From: Sphagnum compactum
Lineage: Eukaryota; Bryophyta; Sphagnopsida; Sphagnales
Direction of reading: 5' to 3'
DNA length: 64,000 bases
Assembly: GCA_965153455.1 (NCBI GenBank)
Contig: OZ234493.1
Coordinates: 28,076,213-28,140,212, forward strand
The notes under the pieces are model-generated. The model had not been told where the DNA came from and did not search any database. It saw only the letters and a list, made by a program, of their open reading frames with translations. Position 1 is the first letter of the stretch. Each line of letters begins with the position of its first letter. This document shows positions 20,413-33,705 of the stretch, in pieces. The translations under genes were made by a program, and so were the position numbers.

Positions 20413-23400
20413 CTAGGATTTTGTACTCGATCCACTTTCGTAATATACAAACTTCCTAGGTCTACTGCATCTAGGAGTTACTGAAACACTTCCAGACGTG
20501 GATGTGTTTAAACCTGCACTCTCCTTCGGCTCTTCCAAATTGATCACCCATTTAGTGCATCTAATTGTAGATTCCTTGATAGTCTCTTTGATCGCTTCCA
20601 CTAGTGTACAACAAGCTTGAATTGCTTCATCCTTCGAGAAGTTATTGGGGGTCACCTGCAACCCATAATGAAAGATGTAAATATGACATAATAGACATAC
20701 AAATCTTGAAGCTTAGGTTTTTGAGTTTAGATAAACACACCATTGTGGGACATACATTATGCATGTTCATGCAATCGTAAAAATGAGTAATGAATTTTAT
20801 GACATAAAATCGGCACTCCCAGTTATATTCATGTCGTGGTCCATGAACCCAATGCCAACTATTATTTGTTGTAGTTCGCTTCCACTCTTCTATGCTTGTC
20901 AAATTTCCTTATGTGGCAGCCCAAACCTTTGCTAGAAATCGATGCAATGTGGTTGACTGAAATAGGTTTGTAGAACTCAAAGGGTCATAATGAATCAAAT
21001 TCTCACACTCATAACAGCAACACTCCAATGGTTGGCATCATGTAATGGAACTACAACCTTGCCAACATTGGTAAGCACATGGAACTTTTTTTTCAGAAAA
21101 TTGGGAACTCCTTTGGGACTCGCCATTTTGTTTTGTCCATTTTTTAACAATGTCCTAATAATTGGGGTGTGTTATGTATGTGGCCTTATCTGTGAGGTGG
21201 GTGTGCATATACCAAAGCCTAAAAAATCCATGACATCTGTAAACAAAAAACCCCTTTCGCTGTCCAATAATTTAATATTTGCATTGAGCATGAGTGTCAA
21301 ATAATCACCACCCAAAATGAAAGATAGAACAAAATCTTTTGTCCCACCTTTGTTCCCAATGAAGGTTTGAACCATTATCACCAACCTATTGACACATGCC
21401 ACCATAAACATTATTAATTATTCTAGGTAGAATAGAATGCAGAACATTAAAATTCCCTTGTTTGATTGGAGGTTATCAACAAACATGGGAAAAACATTGT
21501 AGAACATTGCATGACAAAACATACACAATAGGGTATAGAACATGTACTTGTCATCTTCACCACTTAAGGTTTGATGAGGCATATGCTTTGTAGTGTTTTT
21601 TGACCCGTCTTGTATATGTTGTTGTGCATCAACCTCATCAGTACTTGTGGAAGAAAAAATTACATTTGGATTACTATCATCAATAGTGGCATTGAGGTTT
21701 GGTATTGGCCATACAAAGGCTTTGAGACAACTAGCCTAGAGGTTGTAATCCTTGAAAAAGGCAAAGTGTCCTTTTGAACACAGTAAAAGCTACAGAAATG
21801 GATGATGACACAAGTGGTGTTGCTAGGCTTGGGTTGTTTATTGTCACAACCCCAATCTTGAGAGAGTGTGAGGATGAAGATTCACACTCCCGAAATGGGA
21901 ACTTGGTAGTCCATCGGGACTCCCAAAACGTTAGGGAGCAATTTCAGGGGTCAAAACATCTTGCATTGGGGAGTTCTTTATGTCATTGAAAAGCTAATGA
22001 AGTGTAGATGTCTAAAATGGGCTTGCATGACCCATTTGGACATCTGCAGCACAAGTTATGGCAAAAAGAAAGGTTGGAAGTCAAATTGGCAGTTTGACTC
22101 CCGACCACAAAAAGTCGGGAATTGACCCGGCCCCTGTGCGTGCAAGTGAAGTGCGACACACCGTTGCGAATCTCTCAACGAGATCTACAACTTTTCTTCA
22201 AACCTCATCCCAATTAGAGGTCTGAGCAAAGAGTTATAGTCTTGCAAAGTGGCGGGAGTCCAAACCTTGGCATTTTCGGGACTCCTCCTTGGGAATCCCG
22301 GGACAAAAAGCCATTCGAATGTGGGTGCCACGAAGAAGCACAAAGAATACTATATGGGGGAAGGTGGTGGCTTCCCCCGAATCTGAGTCGTGGTGAGTTT
22401 TGTGAGTCCAAAGTTGCCCGTGATTTGTCCTAGCACTAAAGGTGCTCCAGATTGTGAACTAACCAACTTGTTGGTTGGTTTGATGCAGATTCGAGTGAGT
22501 AACTAGAAGCTTGTCACTCTTCCTAGTCCCATCCCGGAGCTTCAGCACGCCCCTCTACCCCCTTTTAGTGTTGAGAGCTGGGAGCGTGCCTCGAGCTCCT
22601 AACAATTCCGCAATTTACCACCTTAGACCCATCTTGGGTCTTTCAAGGAGCTTGGGAGCGCGTCATTTACATATGCTTGTAAATCAATATCCAATGCAGC
22701 TATTTGATCTCGGATAGGAATAACCTCCATTGATGTTTTGTGAAACAAGTGCAATGTTGGAGATTGATTAATGTTGTGCTCTAAATTGCGCTCTTGTTTG
22801 GAATAAAGTTCATGAAGGAAGGACTAAGGTCCTAAAATTGTTTGGTTCATGAGACAAGATAATGCCTCCCCTGTTGTAAAAAAATTCATAATAATGTTAA
22901 TTGCTAGAAGTTAATTTTAAATTGTTCACTATAGAACAAATAAGCTAAAAGAAAACAAAGACATAAATGAACAGCAATCATGTTGTCTTCTGGTATTGGA
23001 GTTACAACCATGGCTTGGACATTATTTTGTTCAACATGATCAACATACCTTAACTTGGAGGACAACACCTGGACTTGGTAGTCCAAAGAATTTGCTAGTT
23101 TACATGTACATTTTTTTTGCCTTTCATGAAATGATAAGTCATCAAATTTTGGTTTGCCAAGGAAAACCCAATTGAGATCTATTTCCTCCTTCAAAAAAAA
23201 TGCACCAGTAAGCATTTGGTTCATGACATATAGATGGAACTAAATCAAATCTAAAACATAACAAAACATTTAAATGGAATAGAATCAGATCTAAAACATA
23301 ACAAAACATATAAATGGAATAGAATTAGATGTGGAATAAAACAAAACATTTAAATGTAACATAATAGAACCAAAGACGTGGAAGTGTTGTACATGGTGTA

Positions 23401-26400
23401 AAGGGGGCTTGTCATCAGGCCCTAATGTAGGACTACGCCACATAGCCCCCAATTCCTTTGTCATTCCTTGACATTTTAAATCATGTTCTATGAACAATTT
23501 TGGACAAGAAGTCAGTGATCTTTTCAACAACTTCAATTTGTAGGCTATATTCAAATCCCAATAGACCCAACAAATCCACTTGACATTGAACCATTGCCAT
23601 ATTATAATCTTCAATTCTAGGAAACCAAATAAATCCAAAGTCCAACACATTTTGGACAACAATGGTTAGTCATACAATGTGCCCTTGCTCTCAGCAATAG
23701 TGGAAGATTGTGCGAGGGTTCAATCCCTTGTTGGGATGAACCAACGGGTGTAGCCTCCCAAATGTATTTCGACAAAATCTTGAATGCCCTTATTATGGGC
23801 GGGCACTCCTTCTGCAATGAAAAAATATGAGGTTCATTTTTTAGTTTTGCAAGGATGTTCTACAACCCTTATGGGGTGTGGTCCCACGAGCATTAACGAC
23901 CAGCTTATAGAGGATGCCACTTCAGGAATGAATACATGGGCGACCATCCTCACTTTGCTCTTTTTTCAACAACCTAAATTTGTTTGTCAAATTGGTGTAA
24001 TCGGTGTAGGACATAATCTTCTTTTCTCTTCTGCAGGGTTTCCATAACCTCCAACTTCTTAACATCATACTCCTTCAACCTTAAGTACTTAAGTACTTTC
24101 ACAAGAATTTCATCTCTACGAAATGCCACATGGTTGAGTCCCCACCTTGTTTTGATTTCCATGCATGTAGGGATTGTTTGACGACCTTGAAAATATGGTT
24201 TGTCCTTTCAATCCCACCATAAGTCTACAAGAACAAATTGGAACTAGTAAAAATCATTGAAAAAAAAAAACAAACATTAATATTTATTTATTTATTTATT
24301 TATGTATGAAAAATGTAATTATTGGTGGAAATAGGCACCATTGTCCAAATGCAAACACAAGTGCACTACCCAGTGTGCCATTTGCTTCCATTTTCATGAG
24401 AAGAAACATTGTCTCTTTAGGATCTTCCAAAATTGATTTACTCATGATAGTGTCTGTTTCAAACAACAAAACATAAAGCCCTCTCATTTGGTGGAGGTGT
24501 AGGCAATTCACAAAAGCTCTCCATTGTGAAAGTTTTAGCATGGGCTTTTGCCTTTGCTCAATGTCAGCTCTGGTTTGATGAGCTGCAACCTTTATTGGCA
24601 AGGTAGTTGGTGTTGGAAACAAGGATAAATGTGCATCAACCATGTTCCTTTCACTGACAAGTTTGGGCTTTGTAATTGGAGGCCTTATTTGTATGTTGTT
24701 TGGGGCCTTCTATTGCATCTTCCCAACCTCTACAAAAATGGCCAATGACAATATTACTATTCCATACTTGTGATTAAAAAATTTGGCTAGATTCAAGGCA
24801 TGACACATGAACATACAACTACACTATAAAAACCTAAAATAAAAACAATAACCAAAATCTAAAATACACCTAGATAACCACACAACATAAAAAACATGGT
24901 AGTCCATAGATGCCCTTGGTATAATGTGGTAATGTGGACTTACCTGCACTTTGAATTAATCTTGATGAAAAATCATCATCACTACTTAGGTCAAAAACCT
25001 TTGTATGCTTAGGAGGTCTAGCCTTTGGAGGAGACATACTAATTGTTTCCCCTTGTTTAGATGAAAATACAACTTTCTTAGCGGGTATTTTGCTTCATCT
25101 ACACGTGTGCACTTAGATTTCCCAAGCAAACTTTTCTTAAACTTCTTCCCTAATTGTGTGAATTCTTTTGCTTCAACTTTTGTCCATAAGGGATACATCT
25201 TCAACAATGTTTCCCCTTGTATTTGGGACATTACATCATCATTTAATGATAATTAAAGGTGTTCTTGTCTTTGAAGCATTTTTTGCAATAAGTGCATTGG
25301 AAGGATGGTCTATTTCCTATTAGCATGTCAGGGCATTTCACATCAAAATGTGCTTCCAAGACAAGTTCCTCATATTCGTCCTCAAGATGTATTGCAATGT
25401 AATGGTGTCTATTTTGCTGCATAGTCGACTTGTATATGCATTTGTTCCCATTTAGACCTCCAAACACCTAAACAAAAAAACCCATAATTCCAACCTCACA
25501 AATAGCCAATGTAGAACATTCAAATCAAACTATGGCAAAAATTAAAAATGGTAGAAACATGGAAAACCTTCATCGATGATGCTAATCCAATATGATTAGC
25601 CATGACTTTAAATTCCCATAATCATTGAGCAACATAATGTATGTTCAAGGTTGACTACAATTCAACTTCATCATCAGCAACATCATAAACCAAACTACTA
25701 ACAGTATGTTTATACTTTCATTGTAATTAATAAGACAACATTATAAGAGAATTTTTTTACTTCAAGCTCATCATCTTCAATCAATAACTAACCCTTTGAA
25801 AATGGTTTTGAAATGATAAATATTTTGGTTTTATGCAATAGAAAAACAAAAAATACTTGTTGTAGAATGAAATGACCTAGAAATTAGTTTACGAATCACA
25901 TAAACAAAAAAATAGAAAAACATGCATGAACATAGATGAAATACTATATTTAGGTTTTAATGTTAGGCCAAAACCCACCAAAACACTTTTGTAAACCTAA
26001 AACATATTGGGGTAGAAAAAAACATATCTACCTACATGCTTATTATCAAACTAAGGAGAAAAACAACATTTCATCAATAAACATAATAACGAGATAGATA
26101 CGTACCCCTTCCACCGATCCTATTGGAGCTTTTTGGACGATGTCAATGTATTTCTTTCAACCAAGAAGGTCGATAAGGTAAGGATCCTCTTGTGTGTATA
26201 TTGGCAACACCTCCAGTAGCAAGTGTTTCCGGTCTCCTTCCATGCCTGCCTGCATTGCTACAATGTCTCCTTCACCTCTTGTTGTGTCGTTTGATTCTAT
26301 TGCATCAGAATCAATCCCCTCTTCAAGAACAAGAACCACATTCAAGCTCTGAACTTTAGTAGTGGTAATGCCACTATCTCCTACACTAGGAGTAACATTA

Positions 26401-26444
26401 GTTGGTGTAGCAGTCAACGCCATTAAAGTTTTTGTCTCTATCAA
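20413..26444 (-). pseudogene. Decayed multi-exon gene of unknown function (possible transposon cargo)
   Basis: A series of minus-strand coding-like stretches shares one direction. 26444-26157 is Thr/Val-rich, then acidic, ending DPYLIDLLG, with TGA where a Trp would fit. 25467-25243 follows a T-rich acceptor ending TTTAG at about 25468 and contains FQCTYCKKCFKDKNTFNYH, a C2H2-finger-like segment. 25231-24930 ends at a clear donor (CAG|GTAAGT near 24942). 24643-24296, 24162-23974, 23662-23291 and 23224-22904 follow; then, past a solo LTR, 21411-21172, 20902-20642 and 20661-20413 (Ser-rich end). I do not recognise the family. Its 5' side abuts a terminal block shared with the MULE, so it may be captured or accessory cargo. 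Exon limits are uncertain and the gene is broken. Confidence 0.4.
21842..22665 (+). mobile_element. Solo LTR (copy 4)
   Basis: This 824-bp copy starts TGTCACAACC and ends GAGCGCGTCA. The flanks are TTTAT (21837-21841) and TTTAC (22666-22670), a target duplication with one change. It has the clearest module 1 hairpin (AGATGTCTAAAATGGG facing CCCATTTGGACATCT, about 22006-22045), ACTATATGGGGG near 22349, GATGCAG near 22482-22488, and U5 stem III AGACCC/GGGTCT. Confidence 0.92.
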
Positions 26445-26699
26445 CTTGAAGTTTGTGTGCCCTCTTCAAACTCTAAACCTTCAAATGACAATAATGCAAC
26501 AAAGGACTACAGCTTAGTACTTCAGTTGTTATTGCACCACCTTCCATTCTCCTCTCCAAAAACTCATGTTTTAAGTAAGATTTGTTGACAGGGACACCTC
26601 ATGTGCAAAACAATTTATGTGAAGGTAGCTCTATGCTCCATGAAAACTACTATCAAATCTAACTGATGTTCCACAAAACCTTATTTTGCAAACCTCATC

Positions 26700-26965
26700 T
26701 AGATATCAGCTATTTTTAGTAAATTTTCAAATTTGTTCCTATGCAGAACAACCGCTTCTCTCTAGAGTGCAAAAACTTGGAAAGACATAGTCAACGATGG
26801 AACGGAAGAAATCTAAAGAGACGATGTCGACGATGCCGGGTTCAGATGTTCTGTCGACGGTGATAGGAGGCGGGCCCGGATGTACCACGTGGCAACTCCG
26901 GTGGTGGAGTCTGCGCACTGAAATGCAACCGGACAGAGCTCGTTAGGGGGTGTTTAGCACCCGGC
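26700..26965 (-). repeat. Terminal block B, direct copy of block A
   Basis: Homologous over about 265 bp to 15541-15835 in the same orientation, with the same abrupt end after GTTAGGGGGTGTTTAGCACCC. That end here forms a GGGTG-TTTAG-CACCC hairpin. The block is markedly GC-rich for its surroundings (GGCGGGCCCGG). It lies directly upstream of the minus-strand unknown gene, so it is probably the 5' end of a second element of the same group. Confidence 0.6.
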
Positions 26966-27048
26966 ATTACAAAGTTTTCATCATCATGTGCCAACAGCTT
27001 TCCAGCGTGCCAATTATGTCCAGAAGTAGAATTTGGACATATTTTGGA

Positions 27049-27608
27049 CTAATACGCCAGTTTGGGGGCCTGATTCAGGCACTTATTCAGCCTTTTTCCT
27101 GAGTGGGACAGGCTGCCGCCTGCCGGTTCCACCTGTGGTGCGTCAGCTTGACTTGTAACATGAACGGATGGTGGAGAACGCATTTGAAATGTGAATTCGG
27201 AACAGGCCCGGCAGTACCCAACTCCACCCAAAGGAACGATGGCTTGCCATGCCAGGCTCCCCTCACTCCTAGGTAACAGAGATTCATAGTCCTCTGGTAA
27301 TGTCCAAATCCCAAGCATCCTAACCAATTTCCATGCCACATCATCAATTTGTTTTCACACTAGTTTGGACTACACATGTAACCTCTCCCTTCTTGAATGG
27401 ATTTTTGTTACCCCACTCCCTTCTCTATGTCAATTTTGCATAATGGTCTTGTAAACAATGGGTCTTGGCACTCGCTGATGTTAGGTCTGGTAGATCCCAC
27501 ACGACCCATCCATTCTGCCTTGTAAGGGGACTCAAACGAGGTAGAAAAGGCCACATGAAGACTATTATGTAACATAAGCATGGCATTTTTCCCTCTCGTA
27601 TTTCCCAT
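27049..27608 (-). other. Unrecognised coding-like fragments
   Basis: Two minus-strand ORFs (27608-27408, 66 codons; 27339-27049, 96 codons) have protein-like composition (for example WTLPEDYESLLPR and VGYCRACSEFTF) and higher GC than their flanks. They could be exons of a lost gene or transposon cargo. No family is recognised. Confidence 0.3.
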
Positions 27609-28111
27609 GAAACAAGTACATCAATCATGATACTAATGAACGCATATTACTTACAAGTACCTGCAGACCTGATTGGCCACAACCTTGCCGACTACTCAAG
27701 CGCTTCTCAACAGCAAGTTTGTGTGAAAAGAGTAAAGTTAAAGTTTTAACCATCTGGCAGTTTTCCAGATGGCTCCGTCGATGAGCAAAATAAAAATAAA
27801 GATAATATATGTTATCTAGCTTATAGTTGCTTAATGTATTAGGGTCTTAAGGTCTTCATAATTCTATAAGTTAGGTTGAAAGTTCAGAAGTTTAATATTA
27901 GTAAATTGGATTACTCTGGGAGCTCGATTTGGACGGTGGAATTTGGACAGCGCAGATCTTCCAGGAGGAGAACGCCATATAAGATATGTTGATCTCTGGG
28001 TCTCTCAAAAATATTTTTAGAAAATGAAATTATTTTGTATGCATTCTAGTAATGTGTAGGTAATGTCCAATAATTCACCTAATGAATAAATGAATGCATG
28101 AATATTAGCGC

Positions 28112-28117
28112 CACGTG
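28112..28117. promoter_or_regulatory. G-box (CACGTG) upstream of adenylate kinase
   Basis: GCCACGTGG is a palindromic G-box core about 750 bp upstream of the adenylate kinase ATG. A near repeat (CATGGACGTG) follows. G-boxes bind bZIP/bHLH factors in plants; use here is inferred. Confidence 0.4.
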
Positions 28118-28861
28118 GTCACATGGACGTGAAAGACACAAGCAACAAACTCTCCAGAGCATGGCCTTTCTGGGCTTTCAAAATTATTGTATACGAGAAT
28201 GAATTTCATCAAGTTGGCTGAAATCCTTTCCTTCCTTTGAAAATCTCCCAAAGCCTTCAAACAATCCAAGGAGGAGGAGGGAAGGGAAAAGAACGAAGTC
28301 CAAAGGGAAACTTACAAACCACACATCACAACAACTTTCTTGGAGTCCAAGTCTATCGTTGAAACAATATGCAATTACTATCTATTTCTATTTTTTTGGT
28401 TTTGAATGATGCGTTATAAATGCAAGAGAAAAAGAAAGGAAACTGACCTTTTATAAGCTCGAAAAAGAAATGTACAAACAAGTCTCTACTGGGTTGTCTT
28501 GTTTTGATCTCTTTTTGGACTCATCCTGTTACAAATCTCTTGTCGCAACTTTAACACCAAAATTAGCAAATAGTGCAAAAAAGCCTGGATACCTAACCTA
28601 CGTTGCTGACATTTTCCTTAGTACTTACCATAATTCGTTTCCTTCTTCCAATTATGCGTAAGTCAGCCCTCTGAGCCCACCCAATATCGTGCTGAGGACG
28701 ATTAGTATATGCAACTTTTGTTCAGAAATACCAACCTTTTAAGTAGAGTATTGTTAAAACTCCAAAGTCTGTTTTACGATTTATTTGTTGTTCTGGTCAG
28801 TGTTTCTATTGCAAGAGCAAACTGTTGTTTGTTTGTTTGTTGCTGCGATTCCGTCACGGCG

Positions 28862-31380
28862 ATGGCGGCAGCGAGCTGCCGCGCGGTGACGTGCAGGGGC
28901 GGCGGCAGCAGCAGTAGCAATCTGTTGCGGGGTCGTAGTGCGTTTGGAGTTCGAGAACTGGGTTGTGCTGCTGTGGAGTCGGCAGTGGAGGTGGAAGGTT
29001 GGAGAGGAGGAAGAGATGGAGGAAGGGTGGGTGTGGTGGAGCGACATGAGGAGCAAGGGGGACGCGGAGTGCGGTGGGTGTTTTTGGGGTGCCCGGGAGT
29101 GGGGAAGGGGACCTACGCTAGTAGGCTTGCCAAGGTTTTGCAGGTGCCGCACATCGCGATGGGGGATCTGGTCAGGCATGAACTTTCTCAATCCTCGTCC
29201 ATGGCGAAGCAGGTTTGCAATCCTCGATCCTTTCTTGACAAGAAAATGTACTTCGATTTCTCCAAGTGTGGATTCACATACACATGTGTGTTTCTTTTCC
29301 TCTCAACTGTTTGTTCGTCCATCGAAATCCTACTTTGATATGAGTTCCCTTTCTCTAGTTTTGTGCGTTTGGGTATTCATTCTCACAGATAGGTTTTAAA
29401 CCCATCCCGTCAGATTTGTGTCTCCTACTCTCTAGATCTGAGATTCTTGACATAGGTAACCACAGCTGTACCGTGGTACTTCTTTTTCACTAGAGCTGTG
29501 ACACTAGATTGATGTGGAGAAATGAGGTTGAAATGGAAGCTAACCCCCAACTCTCCTGCAACCAAACATAATACATATCTCCATCCAAACCCTGGGTATG
29601 TCTAGTATGCTTTTGGTGGTGGTCCTAGGACAAGAAGGTGTAGCTGTTTAGTAAGGGACATGGAGTTTTTTCAAAATATTTTCTGAACTCACATTTCAAG
29701 AGCCCCATGGGGTTTTCCAAGTGTTTGAGTAATCTGGTTTTTTAACTGCCATGTAAGAAGTATGAGAACCCATTACTAATTAATGATTGATGAGTATACC
29801 ACATGTTGAAGTGTACAAAGTGTTCTTGTCTGTCAGTCTCTTCAATTTCAGCATACCTGATGTGGAGTCTTGAATGGTGATGGATATAGCAGTAGTTTGC
29901 ATGTCTTGGATGTATTTAGAACTTCAACTCCACAAAATTTGAGGCTTTGATTTTGGGATTCTCAAGGGTGTCTTAGGCTGTTGTCTCCTACATTAAAGCA
30001 CACTGCCTTATGTTTGAGATGTTGCCTTATGTCAGGGCCCAATTTCAACTTTTCTCCTGGGCTGTCACCTCTTTGTGCTTCGTTATAGGTACTTCTGTAA
30101 ACTAGTCTTATTCATCACCACATATATTTCATTTGGCCTCAAAAGTCTTTGAGTAATTTCATTAACCAGGGAAAAGGTGGTGGTGTTGTACAGTTGGCAA
30201 ATTTAATGAGCCAAGGGCAGCTGCTGCCTGATGATATTATCCTTCGTCTCTTGTCCAAGCGCCTTGATGACAGCACAACATCCAGCCAGCCTGGCTTCAT
30301 CCTTGATGGCTTCCCTCGCACAGTGCATCAAGCAGTATGTTTCTCCTTTTGCATATTGACTTTGTGTACTAATCAATTAGCCCCTACATAACTAAAATAG
30401 TGGAGTCATTCAATGGTTATCATCTCATATTCATTCACTTGAAAAATCTTGTGTTATCTAGCTTTACTGGCAGTTTGAGTTTATGCACAAATTTGTCTAA
30501 ATATATGTTGGATCTGTTGAGCCTTGGATTGGAGACACAAATTTTGCTCGGCACAGCTCCCATTTCAGTTGCAAGCGATTGCATGGGTTGTCCTCCCAGA
30601 TTGGTCCTTGTGTTTATGCAATCATTGGTATACAGGGGAATGTTGAGTCTGCAGTAGGATGTCAATGGTATTTTTGCTGGCTGTAAGTCTGCATTTCTAA
30701 CTTGCATGAAGAATTCAATGAGGGGGTCTAAAATGCATGTAGGAAATGATGGAAGAAGTGGCTGATGTACAATTGGTGGTGAACCTGAAGTTGAGGGAGG
30801 ATGCATTGATAGCCAAGTGTTTAGGCCGTCGTATTTGCAGTCAGTGTGGGGGCAATTTCAATCTTGCACGCTTGGAGATGGAAGAATCAAACAGTGCCCC
30901 TCGCATCTTCATGCCTCCCTTGTTGCCACCACCATCTTGTGCCTCCAAAATGACCACCCGTGCTGATGATACAGAAGAAGTTGTCCGTACACGCCTGCGC
31001 ATTTACTATGAGGAGGTTTGTCTTTAACTGGGGCTGTGATTACTAGGTGCAGGCTGTAGATGTGCCTCTTGTTGTCATTGGTTCCTACATTGTCCTTTTT
31101 ATCCTAGAGCAAATTATTCTTGCCACACATGTTAGTCAGTGCGATGAGGAATTTAAAGCATCTGGGGGCAACAAACTTGCAATTGCAGCTCATGAGGTTA
31201 ATTTTGTTTGTGTTCCTTCAGAGTAAGCCAGTGGAAGATTTCTATCGCAGGGGTGGGAAACTGCTGGATTTTGAGGTGTCTGGAGGTATACCTGAGACAT
31301 GGCCCCGTCTATTAGCGGCACTAAATGTTGATGAAAAAGGACACACAAACCATGATGACAGTCACAAATTTGCAGCATGA
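28862..31380 (+). CDS. Adenylate kinase, plastid/mitochondrial type, four exons
   Basis: Reversibly converts ATP and AMP to two ADP. The exons are 28862-29212, 30194-30334, 30743-31015 and 31222-31380. All junctions are GT-AG and phase 0, giving 307 residues, close to land-plant organellar homologues. Residues 1-70 are a Gly/Arg/Ser-rich presequence consistent with a transit peptide. The P-loop GCPGVGKGT is at about residues 76-84, AMP-site residues follow (PHIAMGDLVRHEL), DGFPRT is at about 155-160, the lid has CSQCGGNF, and DDTEEVVRTRLRIYYEE carries the conserved Arg residues. The C-terminus (SGGIPETWPRLLAAL) matches the plant ADK1 subfamily. The ATG at 28862 was chosen because it is the last Met before the presequence; the frame is open upstream to 28709. 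Exon 1 is strongly GC-rich. The gene looks intact. Confidence 0.92.
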
Positions 31381-32420
31381 TATCTATGTAGTCCTTGCAC
31401 TACTACTGGATAGGATACTTCGGGGTAAAATCCCATCATCTTTACTGCATTATGGTTCTGACAGTTTCTTAATTGGAGAGAAACCTGGTATCTGTAGGTT
31501 AGTTTGTTTTGTAGATAAATTTCTTCATATACACTGGAGGACATTCTTCCTTGTGTTGCAGGAACACAAATCCTTTTCCTGTCAGCTGATTCAGACAACT
31601 TGTAATTAAGTCACATTTTCCAAGTGATGGATCTCTGCTCACAGGTGAACTGCTAATGTGTGCATCACAGTACATGACAGGGGAATTTTAGAAAGCTGTC
31701 TTTCTTGATTGAGCTGCATCTTCCCTGTCTCCATGGACAGTTGGCTTTGTCATAGTCATGCACCTGCTATTGAACTGCATTTCAACTTTGTCAACCGGCT
31801 TCACTCCAGTTATCAATAGTATGCAGCCTGTTGGATCATTTTACTGCCCAAACGTGGTGAACATACTGAGAGTCAGTATTTAACCAGTGAATTGTCAGTT
31901 ATAGGTAGGTTCTGTATCAAAGCTTCCAAGGTGCAAATTGACTAAATCTCTAGTTTTTTGCACATGCCGCTGGGACCAAAGACTACTAGGAGACAATCCA
32001 ATATTTATTTTGACAATTTTAGATGTTTCATTTGGTGACCATGGGCCCATGCATTCTAGGCAATAAGTCAAGAAATAGGGTGAGGTCCATTTTCCTGTTT
32101 ACAGGCAGTGAATACTTTGACCCAAGAACTGTACATGGCAATACCTCCTAAAGAGCATTATGTCCTAAGACTTGTGCTGACTTTGCATGATGCCATTTTC
32201 AGTCCCATTTCTCACTCCAATCTCACTCATCATCAGTGAACCCCTTCCAGAGTGGGTATGAAACAGGATGCCGGATCTGTGTATCTGGTAAGGTGGATGC
32301 CATTTTTCCAAGCATGCTTTTGATAGGGTTTCCTAGACATTCTTACAAGCAACAATGAAGGCAATGGGATTTTCAAAAGCAAGGACTACATGGATCCTAG
32401 CCCTGTACAAAAATGCACAC
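31381..32420. other. Adenylate kinase 3' flank, no other gene
   Basis: Probable 3' UTR and downstream DNA. There is no convincing ORF, structural RNA or repeat. Confidence 0.5.
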
Positions 32421-32429
32421 ACGTCATAT

Positions 32430-33510
32430 TAATCACTAGAAGGCAAGGGCCACTGATAGAGCTCCACAGGTCGGTGAGAGAAGGTTGTCCCCTTGCACAT
32501 TACCTTTTCCTCTTAACTGTTGATGTGCTAGGACACATGCTATAGGATCCAACACATGGGGTAAAAGGAATTCAACTTCCAGACAGAACACAGACAACCA
32601 ACCAAATGTTTGCAGATGATACTGCCCTCTTCCTGTCAGATTCAAAGGACAGCCTAGAAAGGACTATGTCAGTCCTCCAAAAATTTGGGGTTGCATCAAG
32701 AACTAAACCTGAATAAATAGATTGTGCTTTGGGTGTGAGCTAGGGAGAGGGATTGTACTTGGGGAGAGTCTCAAAGCCTTAGGTGGCTGGAAAAGGGAGA
32801 ACATATCAAAGTACCTAGGGTTTTTGTTTGGGAGGGATATTCCTCAAGAGGCAAAAGACTCAAAAGCTCTTAGTCAAATCAAGAAATTTCTGTTGGAATG
32901 GGGAGGGGAAAAGCCTTCATTAGCAGGTAAGGTCTTAATTGTTAATCAAGCAATACTTGCATTCAGTACCTCAACTCTTGCTAAGATATTCCAAGAAAAG
33001 TTTTCCAAAAGACTTGGCAATTAGTAAGAAGTTTTTTGTGAGTTGAGAATTTTGTTAAGAAGGCTTGAACCAAAGTTATTTGGGCTTCAGTTATCCTTCC
33101 CATCTCTCATGGAGGTCTAAAGGTAGACCTTCAATTACAAGCTAGGCCTCTCTTGGCGGGGGCTAGAACTTGTTGGGCCCCATGGAAGTAATTCATAAGA
33201 TTCAAAGTGGAGAACATTGGCTCATTGATGAATGGACATTGGCATCTTGAAGCCCACTAGATTATCAAAAAATTAAAGTTAAGGAAGTATAGCTCCCAAC
33301 TTTAAAAGCCATCCTTAGAATGTTCATTGGAGCAAGGTCAAGTGCACCTCCCACAATAACATCATGGGTAGCCATTTCAAGCAACATTTTATATGGAAAC
33401 TCCTTCCGCACAAACAAGGAATTTGGGGAGAGGAGAGGAGCTCAATTTTCATCAAGTGGTTTCTAAAAGGTCTAACAAAAGTAGGGTAGCTTGGGAACAA
33501 ATACTCTAGC
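32430..33510 (+). pseudogene. LINE reverse-transcriptase fragment
   Basis: Plus-strand relic with RT motifs in order: VREGCPLAHYLFLL (about 32470-32515), MFADDTALFLSDS with the catalytic FADD at 32609-32620, then the KPSLAGKVLIVNQAILA segment (about 32905-32955). Decayed post-RT sequence follows to about 33510. Several stops and shifts are present. It is a 3'-half remnant of a LINE, much older than the copy at 1-4471 and in the opposite orientation. Confidence 0.82.
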
Positions 33511-33674
33511 ATATGAAGGTCGTTGAAAGAGCTTATGAAAAAATATCATTTTCATGTCGAAGGTCTGCAAATAAGATAACTCATTGGCATCATCCACCAC
33601 AACTAGAAACTCTTTCATCAATCTAATTTTTAGTTGGGGAAGTGGTTGTCCATTCAACCCAACCAAACCCTTAG

Positions 33675-33677
<3 letters not shown>

Positions 33678-33705
<28 letters not shown>
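33678..33705. repeat. (TA)n microsatellite
   Basis: About 14 uninterrupted TA units. Confidence 0.9.

Noticed and set aside
23685-23735. tRNA-like sequence with a B-box-like GGTTCAATCCC
   Set aside because: The A-box-like part is too close and no cloverleaf can be drawn; probably chance or a very old SINE trace.
15541-26965. Blocks A and B as the two LTRs of one 11-kb retrotransposon
   Set aside because: There is no TG...CA ends, primer site or polypurine tract, and a Mutator transposase N-terminus sits directly beside block A.
27049-27339. Minus-strand 96-codon ORF as a real gene
   Set aside because: No recognised family, splice context or second supporting exon; kept only as an unassigned fragment.
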